Source of the DNA: Sva-07 sp963698435
Lineage (GTDB): Bacteria; Actinomycetota; Acidimicrobiia; Acidimicrobiales; Ilumatobacteraceae
Length of the DNA: 64,000 bases
Reading direction: 5' to 3'
Assembly (NCBI GenBank): GCA_963698435.1
Contig: CAVOQV010000020.1
Span: 186,001 to 250,000 of the forward strand
Positions 38,149 to 46,913 of this stretch are shown piece after piece (within the stretch, counting starts at the first letter, position 1; every line of letters begins with the position of its first letter). The notes beneath the pieces are model-generated. The model saw only the letters and a list, made by a program, of their open reading frames with translations. It made no database searches and was not told the origin of the DNA. The translations under genes were made by a program, and so were the position numbers.

Positions 38149-38907
38149 TCAGACCTCGTGAACGAGCGTTCCTTCGTGGCCGCCTTGGACGATGCTGCGC
38201 AGCGAACCCGGCTTGGACATGTCGAACACGACGATCGGAATCCCGTTGTCCCGACAGAACGCGATCGCCGTCGAGTCCATCACCTTCAGGTTCTTCGTCA
38301 TCACCTCGAGGTAGCCGACCTCGTCGTACTTGGTCGCCGTCGCGTCGTGCCGGGGATCAGCCGAGTACACGCCGTCCACGCCCGAGTGCGTGCCCTTGAT
38401 CACGACGTCGGCCTCGATCTCGGCAGCACGAAGCGCGGCTGCGGTGTCGGTGGTGAAGAACGGGTTCCCCGTACCGGCAGCGAAGATGACGACCCGGCCC
38501 TTCTCGAGGTGTCGTACCGCCCGACGGCGGATGTACGCCTCGGCGATACGGGGCATCTCGATTGCCGACTGCACACGGGTGTCCTGTCCCAGGCGTTCCA
38601 GGGCGTCTTGAAGTGCAAGTGCGTTCATGACCGTACCGAGCATTCCGATGTGATCGGACTGCGTGGCATCCATTCCGCTCAGTGAACCGGTCCGGCCGCG
38701 CCAGAAGTTGCCGCCTCCCACCACGACGGCCACGTCGACGCCGAGATTCTGTCGCAGATCGACGATGTCACGGGCGGTCGCTTCGAGAGTCGCCCCGTCG
38801 AGGCCCTTGCCCGATTCACCGGCAAGCGCCTCGCCCGAGGGCTTGAACACGATCCGCTTCCAACTGGGCCGGGGCCCTCCTCGGGGATGGATCGGCTCGT
38901 CGCTCAT
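38149..38907 (-). CDS. pyrH: UMP kinase
   Basis: PyrH phosphorylates UMP to UDP; it is a hexameric amino-acid-kinase-fold enzyme. The 252-aa product has the KPSGEAL Lys motif, VVVGGGNFWRG, DHIGMLGTVMNALAL, and AAGTGNPFFTTDTAAALRA. The first 18 residues are an extra hydrophilic leader (MSDEPIHPRGGPRPSWKR). It lies between tsf (150 bp upstream) and frr (93 bp downstream). The stop region contains AGGTCAGACCT, a short odd palindrome like the core of the convergent-gene hairpins. Confidence 0.97.
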   Translation of the reverse strand: MSDEPIHPRGGPRPSWKRIVFKPSGEALAGESGKGLDGATLEATARDIVDLRQNLGVDVAVVVGGGNFWRGRTGSLSGMDATQSDHIGMLGTVMNALALQDALERLGQDTRVQSAIEMPRIAEAYIRRRAVRHLEKGRVVIFAAGTGNPFFTTDTAAALRAAEIEADVVIKGTHSGVDGVYSADPRHDATATKYDEVGYLEVMTKNLKVMDSTAIAFCRDNGIPIVVFDMSKPGSLRSIVQGGHEGTLVHEV

Positions 38908-39057
38908 CGACGCGAGACCGTACTAGAGCACACCTCATCCGGCCGAAAGTCGGCAGCGCCCGACATCCGTCCGAACGACCCGCCACTGCCGGCAGCCCGC
39001 GCGAACGCTGCGCTCAGCTCATTCCGCTCGCGCCACTTCGGGCGGAGCGTCGGGTGC

Positions 39058-39846
39058 TCAGCCGATTTCGACTTGGGCGAAACCGACGATGGTTGCGCCG
39101 CCGATGAACTGGCTCACGGACTGCTTGTCGTCCTTCGCATACGGCTGATCGAGCAGCGCGACGTCCTTGAAGAAGCCGTTGATGCGTCCTTCGACGATCT
39201 TCGGCAACGCCGCCTCGGGCTTGCCCTCGTTGCGGCTGATCGTCTCGAGCGTTGCACGCTCGGCAGCAACGACGTCTTCTGGGATGTCGTCACGGCTCAG
39301 GTACTTCGGCCGAGCGAACGCGATGTGCACAGCGACGTCATGGGCGAGTTCTGGCGTGCCGCCGGCAAGCTCGACGAGAACGCCGTTGACACCCCGACCA
39401 CCCTGGATGTGCTGGTAGCTCCCGATGACGTTGCCGTCAGCGGCCTCGATGCGCTTCACCTCGCCGAGCCCGATGTTCTCCTTGAGTGTCACCTTGAGCT
39501 CTTCGAGTTCCGCGGCGCGCTCGCTCACCGCGTCGACGCCCTTGGCGGCGACGAGAGCGGCGAGAGCATCGGCCTCGGCCTTGAACTGGTCGGAACCGGC
39601 GACGAAGTCGGTCTCGCTCTTGAGTTCGACGATCGCGCCGACGTTGCCCTCGATCACCAGGCTGATGACACCCTGCGAAGCGTCGCGGTCCTCACGCTTG
39701 GCGCTGGCGGCAAGGCCCTTCTCGCGCAGCCAGGTCTTCGCGGCTTCGATGTCGCCGTCGTTCTCCTGCAGGGCCTTCTTGCAGTCCATCATCCCGGCGC
39801 CGGACGACTCGCGCAGGGCCTTGACGTCTTGTGCGGTGAATGCCAT
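39058..39846 (-). CDS. tsf: Translation elongation factor Ts
   Basis: EF-Ts is the nucleotide exchange factor of EF-Tu. The 262-aa product shows the N-terminal UBA-like domain (ALRESSGAGMMDCKKAL), the TDFVA motif in ELKSETDFVAGSDQF that contacts EF-Tu, and two core subdomains, ending FAQVEIG. ATG 39846 is 4 bp after the rpsB stop; the frame open to 39948 is a shadow of rpsB. The order rpsB-tsf is universal. Confidence 0.97.
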   Translation of the reverse strand: MAFTAQDVKALRESSGAGMMDCKKALQENDGDIEAAKTWLREKGLAASAKREDRDASQGVISLVIEGNVGAIVELKSETDFVAGSDQFKAEADALAALVAAKGVDAVSERAAELEELKVTLKENIGLGEVKRIEAADGNVIGSYQHIQGGRGVNGVLVELAGGTPELAHDVAVHIAFARPKYLSRDDIPEDVVAAERATLETISRNEGKPEAALPKIVEGRINGFFKDVALLDQPYAKDDKQSVSQFIGGATIVGFAQVEIG

Positions 39847-39850
39847 GGCT

Positions 39851-40846
39851 TCAGCTCTCCGTGCTTGCTTGGATGGTTTCGTCGGTCGATTGTTCGGCCA
39901 CCTGCTCGGCGACCTCGGTTGCGGTCTCCTCGGCGACCTCGGCGGCAACCTCGGCAGGAGCGCCTTCGTCGGCGGCGACCTCGGCTGCGTCGGCGGCCGC
40001 TTCCTCGACGACCGGGCTGGCCTTGGCTGCGGCGAGTCGGGCGTCGCGGTCCGCCTGGGCCTGGGCGGCAGCGTCGCGGGCAGCGGCCTGGGCGGCGGCG
40101 AACTCGGCCTCTTCCTCGGGCGTGCGCTCTGCGACCGGCGCCGGTGCTGGGTTGCGCTTGTTGGCGATGAAGCGGCCCTCTTCGACGGCGTCCGCGATCA
40201 CACGGGCGAACAGGCTGTTCGAGCGGATCGCGTCGTCGTTGCCGGGAATCGGATACTGGACCACTTCGGGGTCGACGTTGGTGTCGACCACGGCGACCAC
40301 GGGGATACCGAGCTTGTTGGCCTCGGTCACCGCGATGTGCTCCTTCTTGGTGTCGAGCACGAAGATCGCATCGGGCGCCTTCTTCATGCCGCGCAGACCA
40401 CCGAGGTTGCGCTGCAGCTTGGTGAGCTCGCGGTCGAGCAGGAGCGCTTCTTTCTTGATCATGGCGTCGAACTCGCCTGACGCCTGCATGCGCTCGTATT
40501 CGAGCATCTTGTTCACGCGCTTCGAGATCGTCTCGAAGTTGGTGAGCATGCCGCCGAGCCAGCGCTCGTTCACGTAGGGCATGCCGCACTTGTCGGCGTA
40601 ACTCTTGACGGGATCCTGCGCCTGCTTCTTGGTGCCGACGAACAGGATCGTGCCGCCACCGGCGACGAGGTCACGAACGAAGCCGTACGCGGTCTCCACT
40701 CGACCGAGCGTCTGCTCGAGGTCGATGATGTAGATGCCGTTTCGCTCACCGAAGATGAAGCGCTTCATCTTCGGGTTCCACCGACGGGTCTGGTGACCGA
40801 AGTGGGCTCCGGCCTCGAGCATCTGCCGCATGGTGATGACAGCCAT
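39851..40846 (-). CDS. rpsB: 30S ribosomal protein S2 with acidic C-terminal extension
   Basis: The first 235 or so residues are canonical S2 (MRQMLEAGAHFGHQTRRWNP, VNERWLGGMLTNFETI, PDAIFVLDTKKEH). The remaining 95 are an Ala/Glu-rich tail with a Val/Glu/Ala pattern, longer than usual. Actinobacterial S2 proteins commonly carry such acidic tails of variable length. AAGGAG lies 8 nt before ATG 40846. It is the first gene of the large translation and envelope operon, and the 189-bp upstream region probably holds its promoter and leader. No known leader motif is recognisable by eye. Confidence 0.97.
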   Translation of the reverse strand: MAVITMRQMLEAGAHFGHQTRRWNPKMKRFIFGERNGIYIIDLEQTLGRVETAYGFVRDLVAGGGTILFVGTKKQAQDPVKSYADKCGMPYVNERWLGGMLTNFETISKRVNKMLEYERMQASGEFDAMIKKEALLLDRELTKLQRNLGGLRGMKKAPDAIFVLDTKKEHIAVTEANKLGIPVVAVVDTNVDPEVVQYPIPGNDDAIRSNSLFARVIADAVEEGRFIANKRNPAPAPVAERTPEEEAEFAAAQAAARDAAAQAQADRDARLAAAKASPVVEEAAADAAEVAADEGAPAEVAAEVAEETATEVAEQVAEQSTDETIQASTES

Positions 40847-41035
40847 GTTGGTTCTCCTTGTTGCGGTTGATCCCGCCGGTCGGCGCCCTCGACGAGAGCG
40901 ACCGCATTGGACCGATGGGACAGTGAGACGTCGCTGCGAACAGCGGCCGGTTCAGGTGAATCGACCTCCGCGATGCTATCGGGCGGTTCCGGGCTCCTGA
41001 CACGTCAGTTCGAAGCGTTCGTCGACCGGCGCCGA
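40847..41035 (-). promoter_or_regulatory. rpsB upstream region
   Basis: This 189-bp non-coding segment lies between the M23 gene stop and the rpsB start and contains the AAGGAG ribosome site. It probably contains the promoter for the rpsB-to-ispG operon. I cannot place -35/-10 boxes confidently or see a clear autoregulatory structure. Confidence 0.4.
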
Positions 41036-41620
41036 TCACCCAACCCCTCGGACGAACGCGGTTCGGATCGGGGCAGCACGCGTGGGCACCGCAGGACAGC
41101 GCAGCCGGGCGGGGGGCGCTGGCCGCGGCGCCGTTGCGTCGATCGGAACCAGCCGCGGCCTGATGTACTCCTTGCCGATGAACGGCGCCGGGTCGGCGTA
41201 CCCGTCCCCGATGCGCAGGCTGAAGAAGAACGTTCCGGACGCGCTGCCGATGACGCCGCTCGCGAGCACGACATCGCCGGATTCGAGAGCCGTGGCGCCG
41301 AGATGTCCGTACGTGTGGCGCCAGCCGTTCGCCAGCTGGACCACCACGTAGCGGACGTCGACGACGGTACCGACGAACACCACTCGGCCACTGGCTGCGG
41401 CCCGGACCGCCGCTTCGCGAGCGACCCGGAACTCGAGTCCGCGATTTCCGGCGCACCAGGGACAGGGCGGCTCCCGAAAGGGGTCGACGACCGTCCCCAC
41501 CACCGGCGGAAACCAGCAGGGTGCGGCCGCGGCCGGTTCGGGCGCTCCGACGGCGAACAACGTCAGCGCGGTGCCGACGAGCACCCTGGCGAGACGGGAG
41601 CGTTGAGATCGTGCAGACAT
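41036..41620 (-). CDS. M23/LytM-fold exported protein, zinc site degenerate
   Basis: This is a 194-aa protein with a signal peptide (basic start, hydrophobic RVLVGTALTLFAVGAPEP, cleavage after AAAA). A LytM/peptidase M23 fold follows. The HxH ligand pair survives in WRHTYGHLG, but the first ligand motif, HxGxD in active enzymes, reads NRGLEF, so the His and Asp ligands appear lost. It therefore may be a non-catalytic LytM activator, like EnvC/NlpD, or a cell-wall-binding protein. An M23 gene next to rpsB is conserved in Streptomyces and Mycobacterium. It lies downstream of the sigma factor gene. Confidence 0.85.
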   Translation of the reverse strand: MSARSQRSRLARVLVGTALTLFAVGAPEPAAAAPCWFPPVVGTVVDPFREPPCPWCAGNRGLEFRVAREAAVRAAASGRVVFVGTVVDVRYVVVQLANGWRHTYGHLGATALESGDVVLASGVIGSASGTFFFSLRIGDGYADPAPFIGKEYIRPRLVPIDATAPRPAPPARLRCPAVPTRAAPIRTAFVRGVG

Positions 41621-41712
41621 GGACCCACCCTTCGGGACACCTCGGAACGAGCCGAGGACGGACGTCGGGGCGCTGGTGCGCCGATGGGCCACCCGACGTG
41701 GCGGGGCGAGCG

Positions 41713-42474
41713 TCAGCCGACGCCGGCGGCCGAGAGACGCGAACGCAGGTGCAGGACCGACTTGGTGTGGATCTGGGACACCCGGCTCTCGGTGACGCCG
41801 AGGACCTGTCCGATCTCGGAGAGGGTCAAACCCTCGTCGTAGTAGAGCGAGAGCACGAGCTTCTCGCGATCGGGGAGCTTCTTGATCTCGGCCCGCATGA
41901 TCTGACCGAGTTCGTGGTCTTCGACGACGGCGGACGGCGAACCGGAGCCCGGACCGTCGAGTGCGGCAGGTTCCGCGCCCGCTGCGATCGCTCGGTCGAG
42001 CGGACCGACCGTGGTGCTGGCGATCGCCGCCAGCCAGCGGGTCAACTCGTCGGTCGAGATGTGGAGATGGGCGGCCAACTCCTCGTCGGTTGGGGCCCGA
42101 CCCTCCTTGTGTTCGAGTTCGGAGATCGCCTTCTCGACGCTGCGCGCCCGACTGCGAATCGACCGCGGAACCCAGTCCAGCTTGCGGAGCCCGTCGTACA
42201 CGGCCCCGCGGATTCGAGGGACGGCGAACGTCTCGAACTTGACGCCTCGCTCGGGATCGAACCGCTCGATGGCGTCGATCAGGCCGAACACGCCCGAGCT
42301 CACGAGATCTCCCGGATCGACGCTCGACGGGAGGCCCGCGCCGACACGACCGGCAACGAACTTCACCAGCGGCGAGTAGTGCACGATCAAGTGGTCTCGG
42401 GCCGCCGTGTTCCGGCGGTTCAACCACCTGGTCCACTGCATCTGGAGGTCGGCGTCTTCGGGAACGATGCTCAT
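41713..42474 (-). CDS. whiG: RNA polymerase sigma factor, WhiG/FliA family
   Basis: This is a 253-aa sigma-70 family factor of the FliA/WhiG group. Region 2 contains YSPLVKFVAGRVGAGLP and VFGLIDAIERFDPERGVKFE. The region 3 start is RIRGAVYDGLRKLDWVPRS, and the C-terminal region 4 HTH is LVLSLYYDEGLTLSEIGQVL followed by GVTESRVSQIHTK. In Streptomyces, whiG lies in the same gene block near rpsB, supporting orthology. There are no flagellar genes in the window, so the regulon is unknown. The start overlaps the xerC stop (ATGA), so it is co-translated with xerC. Confidence 0.85.
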   Translation of the reverse strand: MSIVPEDADLQMQWTRWLNRRNTAARDHLIVHYSPLVKFVAGRVGAGLPSSVDPGDLVSSGVFGLIDAIERFDPERGVKFETFAVPRIRGAVYDGLRKLDWVPRSIRSRARSVEKAISELEHKEGRAPTDEELAAHLHISTDELTRWLAAIASTTVGPLDRAIAAGAEPAALDGPGSGSPSAVVEDHELGQIMRAEIKKLPDREKLVLSLYYDEGLTLSEIGQVLGVTESRVSQIHTKSVLHLRSRLSAAGVG

Positions 42475-43343
42475 GCTCTGGGGTGGGCCTCGCGATAGGC
42501 AGCCGACAAGCGTTCGCGGCTGACGTGGGTGTAACGCTGGGTGGTGGCCACGTCCGTGTGGCCGAGCAACTCCTGCACAGCTCGGAGGTCGGCACCGCCG
42601 TCGAGGAGGTGCGTCGCGAACGTGTGACGGAGCGCGTGAGGATGGGTCGGGCTCGGCGACCGGCGATCGACGATGCGACGCACGTCGCGTGGCATCAGCG
42701 GTCGTCCCCGCTCGTTGCCGAAGAGGACGTCGCCCGCTTCCGGGGGCAGGACGTCGTGACGAATCGCCAGCCAACGGCGCAACGCGGCAACGGCCGGTTC
42801 GCTGACCGGGACCCGCCGTTCCTTCGAGCCCTTGCCCCAGACGTTGGCGACGCCGTCGGCGAGGGACACCGACGACACCCGCAGCCCGCACAACTCGCCG
42901 ACTCGCAGCCCTGAGCCGTACAACAGCTCGAGCACTGCATCGTCTCGGCGCCGTCGCCAGTCGGGTTCGTCGTCGACGAGCGGCGCATCGAGCATGCCCG
43001 TGAGTTCGCGTTGGTCGAGCACCCGCGGCAGGCGCCCACCACCTGCGGGAACGGAGACGCCGATGGTTGGATCGACCTCGGCGAGGCCGCTCGCCACGAG
43101 CCACCGGTAGTAGCGCCGGATCGCCGCGGTCTTGCGGGCGATCGATCGACGGGCGAACTGCCGCGTGGTGAGGTGGGCAAGGTAGCGGCGCACGGTTGCT
43201 CGCTTCACCGCCCCAGGTTCGAGCAGATCGCTTCGGGCGCACCAGGTGGCGAACGAGCGCACGTCGGAGGTGTACGCGGCCACGGTGTTGTCCGACAACG
43301 AGGTCAGCGCATGCGCGAAGTCGTCGATGCGCCAAGGGTCCAC
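42471..43343 (-). CDS. xerC: Tyrosine recombinase XerC
   Basis: This is a 290-aa site-specific recombinase for resolving chromosome dimers. The N-terminal SAM-like domain (DNTVAAYTSDVRSFATWC) is followed by a catalytic domain with Arg in GLRVGELCGL, Lys in WGKGSKERRVPV, HxxR in PHALRHTFATHLLD, His in LLGHTDVATTQ and the nucleophile Tyr in QRYTHVSRERL. The whole active site is present. Its place between dprA and whiG-rpsB is the usual actinobacterial position of xerC, so it is a core gene and not a phage integrase. Confidence 0.93.
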   Translation of the reverse strand: MDPWRIDDFAHALTSLSDNTVAAYTSDVRSFATWCARSDLLEPGAVKRATVRRYLAHLTTRQFARRSIARKTAAIRRYYRWLVASGLAEVDPTIGVSVPAGGGRLPRVLDQRELTGMLDAPLVDDEPDWRRRRDDAVLELLYGSGLRVGELCGLRVSSVSLADGVANVWGKGSKERRVPVSEPAVAALRRWLAIRHDVLPPEAGDVLFGNERGRPLMPRDVRRIVDRRSPSPTHPHALRHTFATHLLDGGADLRAVQELLGHTDVATTQRYTHVSRERLSAAYREAHPRA

Positions 43344-43391
43344 GGCGACGATGGTATTGCCCGCGAGGGAGCCTCAGCGTGGATGGCAGCT

Positions 43392-44528
43392 TCATGCGAG
43401 GTCGGCCCAGTCGTCGATGGCCTCGAACCAACCGGCGGTCTCGCGCAGCCAACCGGCATGCTCGAGCCGTGCGACCGCCAGCGCCGTGTCGACCAGCGAG
43501 CGGTCACAACGCTGCGCACACGCCTCGAGGGTCAGCGGTGCGGAACGACAAGCGTCGATCAGTCGCCGATCGTCGGCACTGGGCAGTGCCCGCGGGTCGT
43601 GACGGCGTCGGCCCGCACGACGACGGTCGAGTCCCAGCGCCATCAACACGTCGGCGGTTTCGATGGCGGGCGAGGCACCGTCGCACAGCAGTCGGTTCGT
43701 GCCGAGCGCCGCGGTGTTCCCGATCGCCCCCGGGACCGCGAACACGTCGACGCCGCGCTCGGCAGCCTCGCGAGCCGTGATGAGACTTCCCCCTCGCTCG
43801 CGACTCTCCACCACGACCAGTACCTCGACGAGCGCAGCGAGGATCCGGTTGCGCAATGGAAACCGGAACGCATCGGGTGCCGTTCCCGGCGGCCATTCGG
43901 AGATCAACGCCCCCCGCTCGGCAACCGCCTCCCAGAGCTGGGCGTTCTGGACCGGATACGGCCGATCCGGTCCCGTGCCGACGACGGCCACCGGTGGCGC
44001 TCCGCGCACTGCGAGCACGCCGCGGTGCGCTGCACCGTCGATGCCCTTGGCCAGACCGGACACGACGACCACCCCCTCGTCAGCCAACTCGTAGCCGAAC
44101 CGAGCGGCGGTCTCGCGGCCTCGTTGTGTTGCGTTGCGCGTCCCGACGATGCCGACACGCCGCGCCTCGAGCACCTCGAGGTCGCCGCGGACGAACAGCG
44201 CGGCGGGACGGCGCGGGTCGTCGAGCAACGAACGCGGGTAGGCATGGTCGCCTGCGGCGACGACGTCGACACCGGCCTGCTCGCACTGCTGCCACACTTC
44301 CTCAGGGCGACGCCGATCACCCGAGCGTCGCCATGCCGCTGCAAGCTCCGGTTCTCGCGCGAACAGTGTGGCAAAGGGTTCGGGAGCCGCGCACTCGCCG
44401 GTGGCGATCGCGAACGCCTGCTCGGGCGACCGATGTGCGAGCAGTCCCGACAGGCGGTTGGTGGTCATCCGGTCGAACCCTGCCAGCGCGGCCACGAACG
44501 CCGCAGACGGCAGCACGCCGGCGGTCAT
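43392..44528 (-). CDS. dprA: DNA processing protein DprA
   Basis: DprA binds single-stranded DNA entering in natural transformation and loads RecA. In the 378-aa product, the Rossmann-like DprA core shows RVGIVGTRNATQRGRETA, VVSGLAKGIDGAAHRG, FRFPLRNRILAALVE and GGSLITAREAAERGVDVFAV. A C-terminal winged helix (LTLEACAQRCDRSLVDTALA) is present. ATG 44528 overlaps the comM stop (ATGA). comM-dprA-xerC is a typical pair-plus-one cluster in actinobacteria; competence pili genes are not in the window. Confidence 0.93.
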   Translation of the reverse strand: MTAGVLPSAAFVAALAGFDRMTTNRLSGLLAHRSPEQAFAIATGECAAPEPFATLFAREPELAAAWRRSGDRRRPEEVWQQCEQAGVDVVAAGDHAYPRSLLDDPRRPAALFVRGDLEVLEARRVGIVGTRNATQRGRETAARFGYELADEGVVVVSGLAKGIDGAAHRGVLAVRGAPPVAVVGTGPDRPYPVQNAQLWEAVAERGALISEWPPGTAPDAFRFPLRNRILAALVEVLVVVESRERGGSLITAREAAERGVDVFAVPGAIGNTAALGTNRLLCDGASPAIETADVLMALGLDRRRAGRRRHDPRALPSADDRRLIDACRSAPLTLEACAQRCDRSLVDTALAVARLEHAGWLRETAGWFEAIDDWADLA

Positions 44529-46048
44529 GCCACCCTCCCTGTCGGCATCGAGCGAGCAAACGTCGCCCGGAATCGGAGCGCCATCGCCACGTCCTGCTCG
44601 TCGATGCACGACTCGAAGTCGCCCCGCAGATCGGCGATCGTGCGCGCCACGCGACGGATGCGGTGGTAGCCCCGGCCGCTGAGCCGATCGTGCTCGAGTT
44701 CGTGACGGAGCAGGGCTGTCGAACCGGCATCCAGCCGCGCAACGTCATCGAGTCGGTCGACCGCCAGGGCGCTGTTGAGACATCGCTGTCGGTCGACCGC
44801 GAGCGCCCGGGCTGCGCCCACGCGGGCCGCGACGACCGCTGAGCTCTCGCCGGGTTCGTTGACGAGCAGGTCGTCGACGGCGGGACGATGAACGGCCACC
44901 CGCAGGTCGAACCGGTCGAGCAACGGACCAGACACCCGCCGTGCGTAGCGATGGAGCACGGCATCACCGCACACGCACGCGCCCGGCGCCCCACCACCGC
45001 ACGGACACGGGTTCATCGCGGCGACCAGCAGGAAGTCGGCGGGGAGCACGGCCCGTACCTCCGCGCGGCTGACGTGCACAACGCGAGACTCCAACGGCTG
45101 GCGGAGCCCGTCGAGCACCGACGGGGAGAACTCGGCGAGTTCGTCCATGAACAGGACTCCTCCGTGCGCGATCGACACCTCGCCGGGCCGGATGAACTGC
45201 GAACCTCCCCCCACCAGCGCAATTCGCGACGAGGTGTGATGAGGCGCCCTGAACGGCGCCTCCCGGACGAGCCCACCCGGCGGCAGGGCGATGCCGGACG
45301 CCGAATGGACCATGGTGACCTGGAGCGCCATGTCACGATCGAGCGGTGGGAGAAGACCGGGCAAGCGCGACGCGAGCATGGTCTTGCCCGCCCCGGGCGG
45401 CCCGATGAACAGCGTGTGATGCCCGCCGGCGGCAGCGACCTCGAGCGCGTGCCGCGCAACGGGCTGGCCCTGCACGTCGGCCAGATCCGGCAGCGGTCGA
45501 CGAACCGCCTCGGCGCATTCGGTCTGGTGATGGTCTGGCCATGACGCCTCGCCGAGCAACGCATCGACCAGCTCACCGAGGTTCGCGATGGGACGCACCC
45601 TGCCAAGGGCAACGATCTTCGCTTCCGTCGCGCTCGCGACCGGCACGACGACGTCACGTTCTCCGATGGCACCGACCATGGGCACAACGCCGTTGACCGG
45701 GCGCAGCGAGCCGTCGAGGCCCAACTCGCCGATGAATGCCATTGCGCCGATCGTCTCCGGCGGGATCTCGCCGCTCGCGGCGAGCACCCCCACTGCGATG
45801 GCCAGATCGAGGCCCGAGCCGGCCTTGCGGTCGCCCGAGGGCGCAAGGTTCACGGTGATCTTGTGCTTGGGCCAGGGCAATCCGCTGCTCAGCACCGCAG
45901 CGCGCGCCCGATCTCGCGACTCGCGAATCGACGTGTCGGGCAGACCGACGAGGCTGAAGCCGGGCAACCCGGACGACACCTGGACCTCGACGTGGATCAG
46001 GTGACCTTCTGCGCAGAAGAGCACTGCAGACGGGACGGATGCGAACAT
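44525..46048 (-). CDS. comM: ComM-like AAA+ ATPase (magnesium-chelatase-like)
   Basis: This is a 507-aa AAA+ helicase of the YifB/ComM family, which helps branch migration during integration of transformed DNA. The N-terminal Lon-protease-like domain (GLPGFSLVGLPDTSIRESRD) precedes the ATPase with Walker A FIGPPGAGKTMLASRLPG, Walker B GGVLFMDELAEF, and the Cys-rich NPCPCGG and CVCGD insert. ATG 46048 is preferred to 46087. It heads a minus-strand operon with dprA, xerC and the sigma gene. Upstream lies a 310-bp intergenic region with a hairpin pair. Confidence 0.92.
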   Translation of the reverse strand: MFASVPSAVLFCAEGHLIHVEVQVSSGLPGFSLVGLPDTSIRESRDRARAAVLSSGLPWPKHKITVNLAPSGDRKAGSGLDLAIAVGVLAASGEIPPETIGAMAFIGELGLDGSLRPVNGVVPMVGAIGERDVVVPVASATEAKIVALGRVRPIANLGELVDALLGEASWPDHHQTECAEAVRRPLPDLADVQGQPVARHALEVAAAGGHHTLFIGPPGAGKTMLASRLPGLLPPLDRDMALQVTMVHSASGIALPPGGLVREAPFRAPHHTSSRIALVGGGSQFIRPGEVSIAHGGVLFMDELAEFSPSVLDGLRQPLESRVVHVSRAEVRAVLPADFLLVAAMNPCPCGGGAPGACVCGDAVLHRYARRVSGPLLDRFDLRVAVHRPAVDDLLVNEPGESSAVVAARVGAARALAVDRQRCLNSALAVDRLDDVARLDAGSTALLRHELEHDRLSGRGYHRIRRVARTIADLRGDFESCIDEQDVAMALRFRATFARSMPTGRVA

Positions 46049-46212
46049 GCGAACCTCCTCGGACGACGCGGTGGACCGCGGGTACATCGAAGAGGGGCGT
46101 CAGGGCCCCACGACCCCGACCAGGCACTCGAGCCGGTCGCGAACGTCACGGTACCCAGGGGGTGTCGCATTCCCTCAGGATCCACGGCGCCGTACGTCGG
46201 CCACCCCAGCCA

Positions 46213-46315
46213 GCGATGAGCGAAACCGCCGTATACGGACGCTTGGCTCATCACAGCCGCCGACCTCCGCCATGCGATGAGCGAAACCGCCGTATGCGGA
46301 CGGTTCGCTCATCGC
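46213..46315 (+). repeat. Paired hairpin repeat, locus 3 (divergent comM/lipoprotein region)
   Basis: Palindromes at 46213-46254 and 46274-46315 again start 61 bp apart. The second is near perfect: GCGATGAGCGAAACC and GGTTCGCTCATCGC arms around CGCCGTATGCGGAC, which itself pairs. The first has one outer-arm change (TCATCAC). Both lie in the 310-bp gap between comM and the lipoprotein gene (46049-46358). Apart from this pair, the gap holds only presumptive promoter DNA and nothing else I can identify. Confidence 0.92.
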
Positions 46316-46358
46316 TGCTCGACTCGCTGCTGCCGGAACGGCGGATGTCCGTGCGACA

Positions 46359-46847
46359 ATGCTCGCCGTGCCTGCCCGGTCTGGTCCCTCGCATCGATCG
46401 ATGGCGGTCGCACTCGTCGCAATAGTCGCTGCGTTGAGCGCCTGCGGGGGTGACGACTCACCGAGCGCCGAACGATTCTGCGGTGAGATCGCCGCCAACA
46501 AGGAAGCGCTCACCAACCCGAACCTGGTCTACACCGACGACATCGATCCGCTCCTCGACCTGTATCGCAGCATCGGCGCACTGGCCCCGCTGAGCGTCGA
46601 GGACGACTGGGACCAGATCGTGTCGGCATACGAAACCGCGAGCACCGTGGTCATCGGCGATCAGGAGTCCGAACAGGAGGCGTTGACCGCGATCTACTCC
46701 AGCGAGAAGCCCGCCGCAGCGGTCGAGACGTGGTTGATCGAGAACTGCGCCGTCGATATCGGCCCGGTCTTCACGATCGTGCCCCAAGGACCTCTCGTCG
46801 TGACCGAGGCGCCCGCCGGCACGACGACTCCCACGTCGACGCCCTGA
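46359..46847 (+). CDS. Small predicted lipoprotein
   Basis: This is a protein of up to 162 aa with a signal segment (MAVALVAIVAALSACGG) whose lipobox LSAC places the lipidated Cys at about residue 29 from ATG 46359; a GTG at 46368 is also possible. The mature part is acidic, contains two further Cys (RFCGEI and IENCAVD) that could form a disulfide, is probably helical, and ends in a Thr/Pro-rich tail. I do not recognise the family. It stands alone between divergent comM and convergent clpP. Confidence 0.75.
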   Translation: MLAVPARSGPSHRSMAVALVAIVAALSACGGDDSPSAERFCGEIAANKEALTNPNLVYTDDIDPLLDLYRSIGALAPLSVEDDWDQIVSAYETASTVVIGDQESEQEALTAIYSSEKPAAAVETWLIENCAVDIGPVFTIVPQGPLVVTEAPAGTTTPTSTP

Positions 46848-46866
46848 GTCGAGCCCGCGGCTCGAC
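46848..46866. terminator. Hairpin terminator between lipoprotein and clpP
   Basis: GTCGAGCC, a CGC loop, and GGCTCGAC form a perfect 8-bp stem directly after the lipoprotein stop codon. It sits between convergent genes. No U-tract is visible. Confidence 0.65.
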
Positions 46867-46913
46867 CCCTCGGGCGGGCCGCCACACGCTGACGCCCGCA
46901 GCGGCGGAACCCG

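Noticed and set aside
38141..38160. Terminator at AGGTCAGACCT near the pyrH stop
   Set aside because: The stem is only five base pairs, lies across the pyrH stop codon inside an operon, and is not flanked by longer arms; kept only as a weak relative of the hairpin family.
42471..43343. Phage or integron integrase
   Set aside because: Position between dprA and the whiG-rpsB block is the housekeeping xerC location, and no attachment sites, cassettes or phage genes are present.
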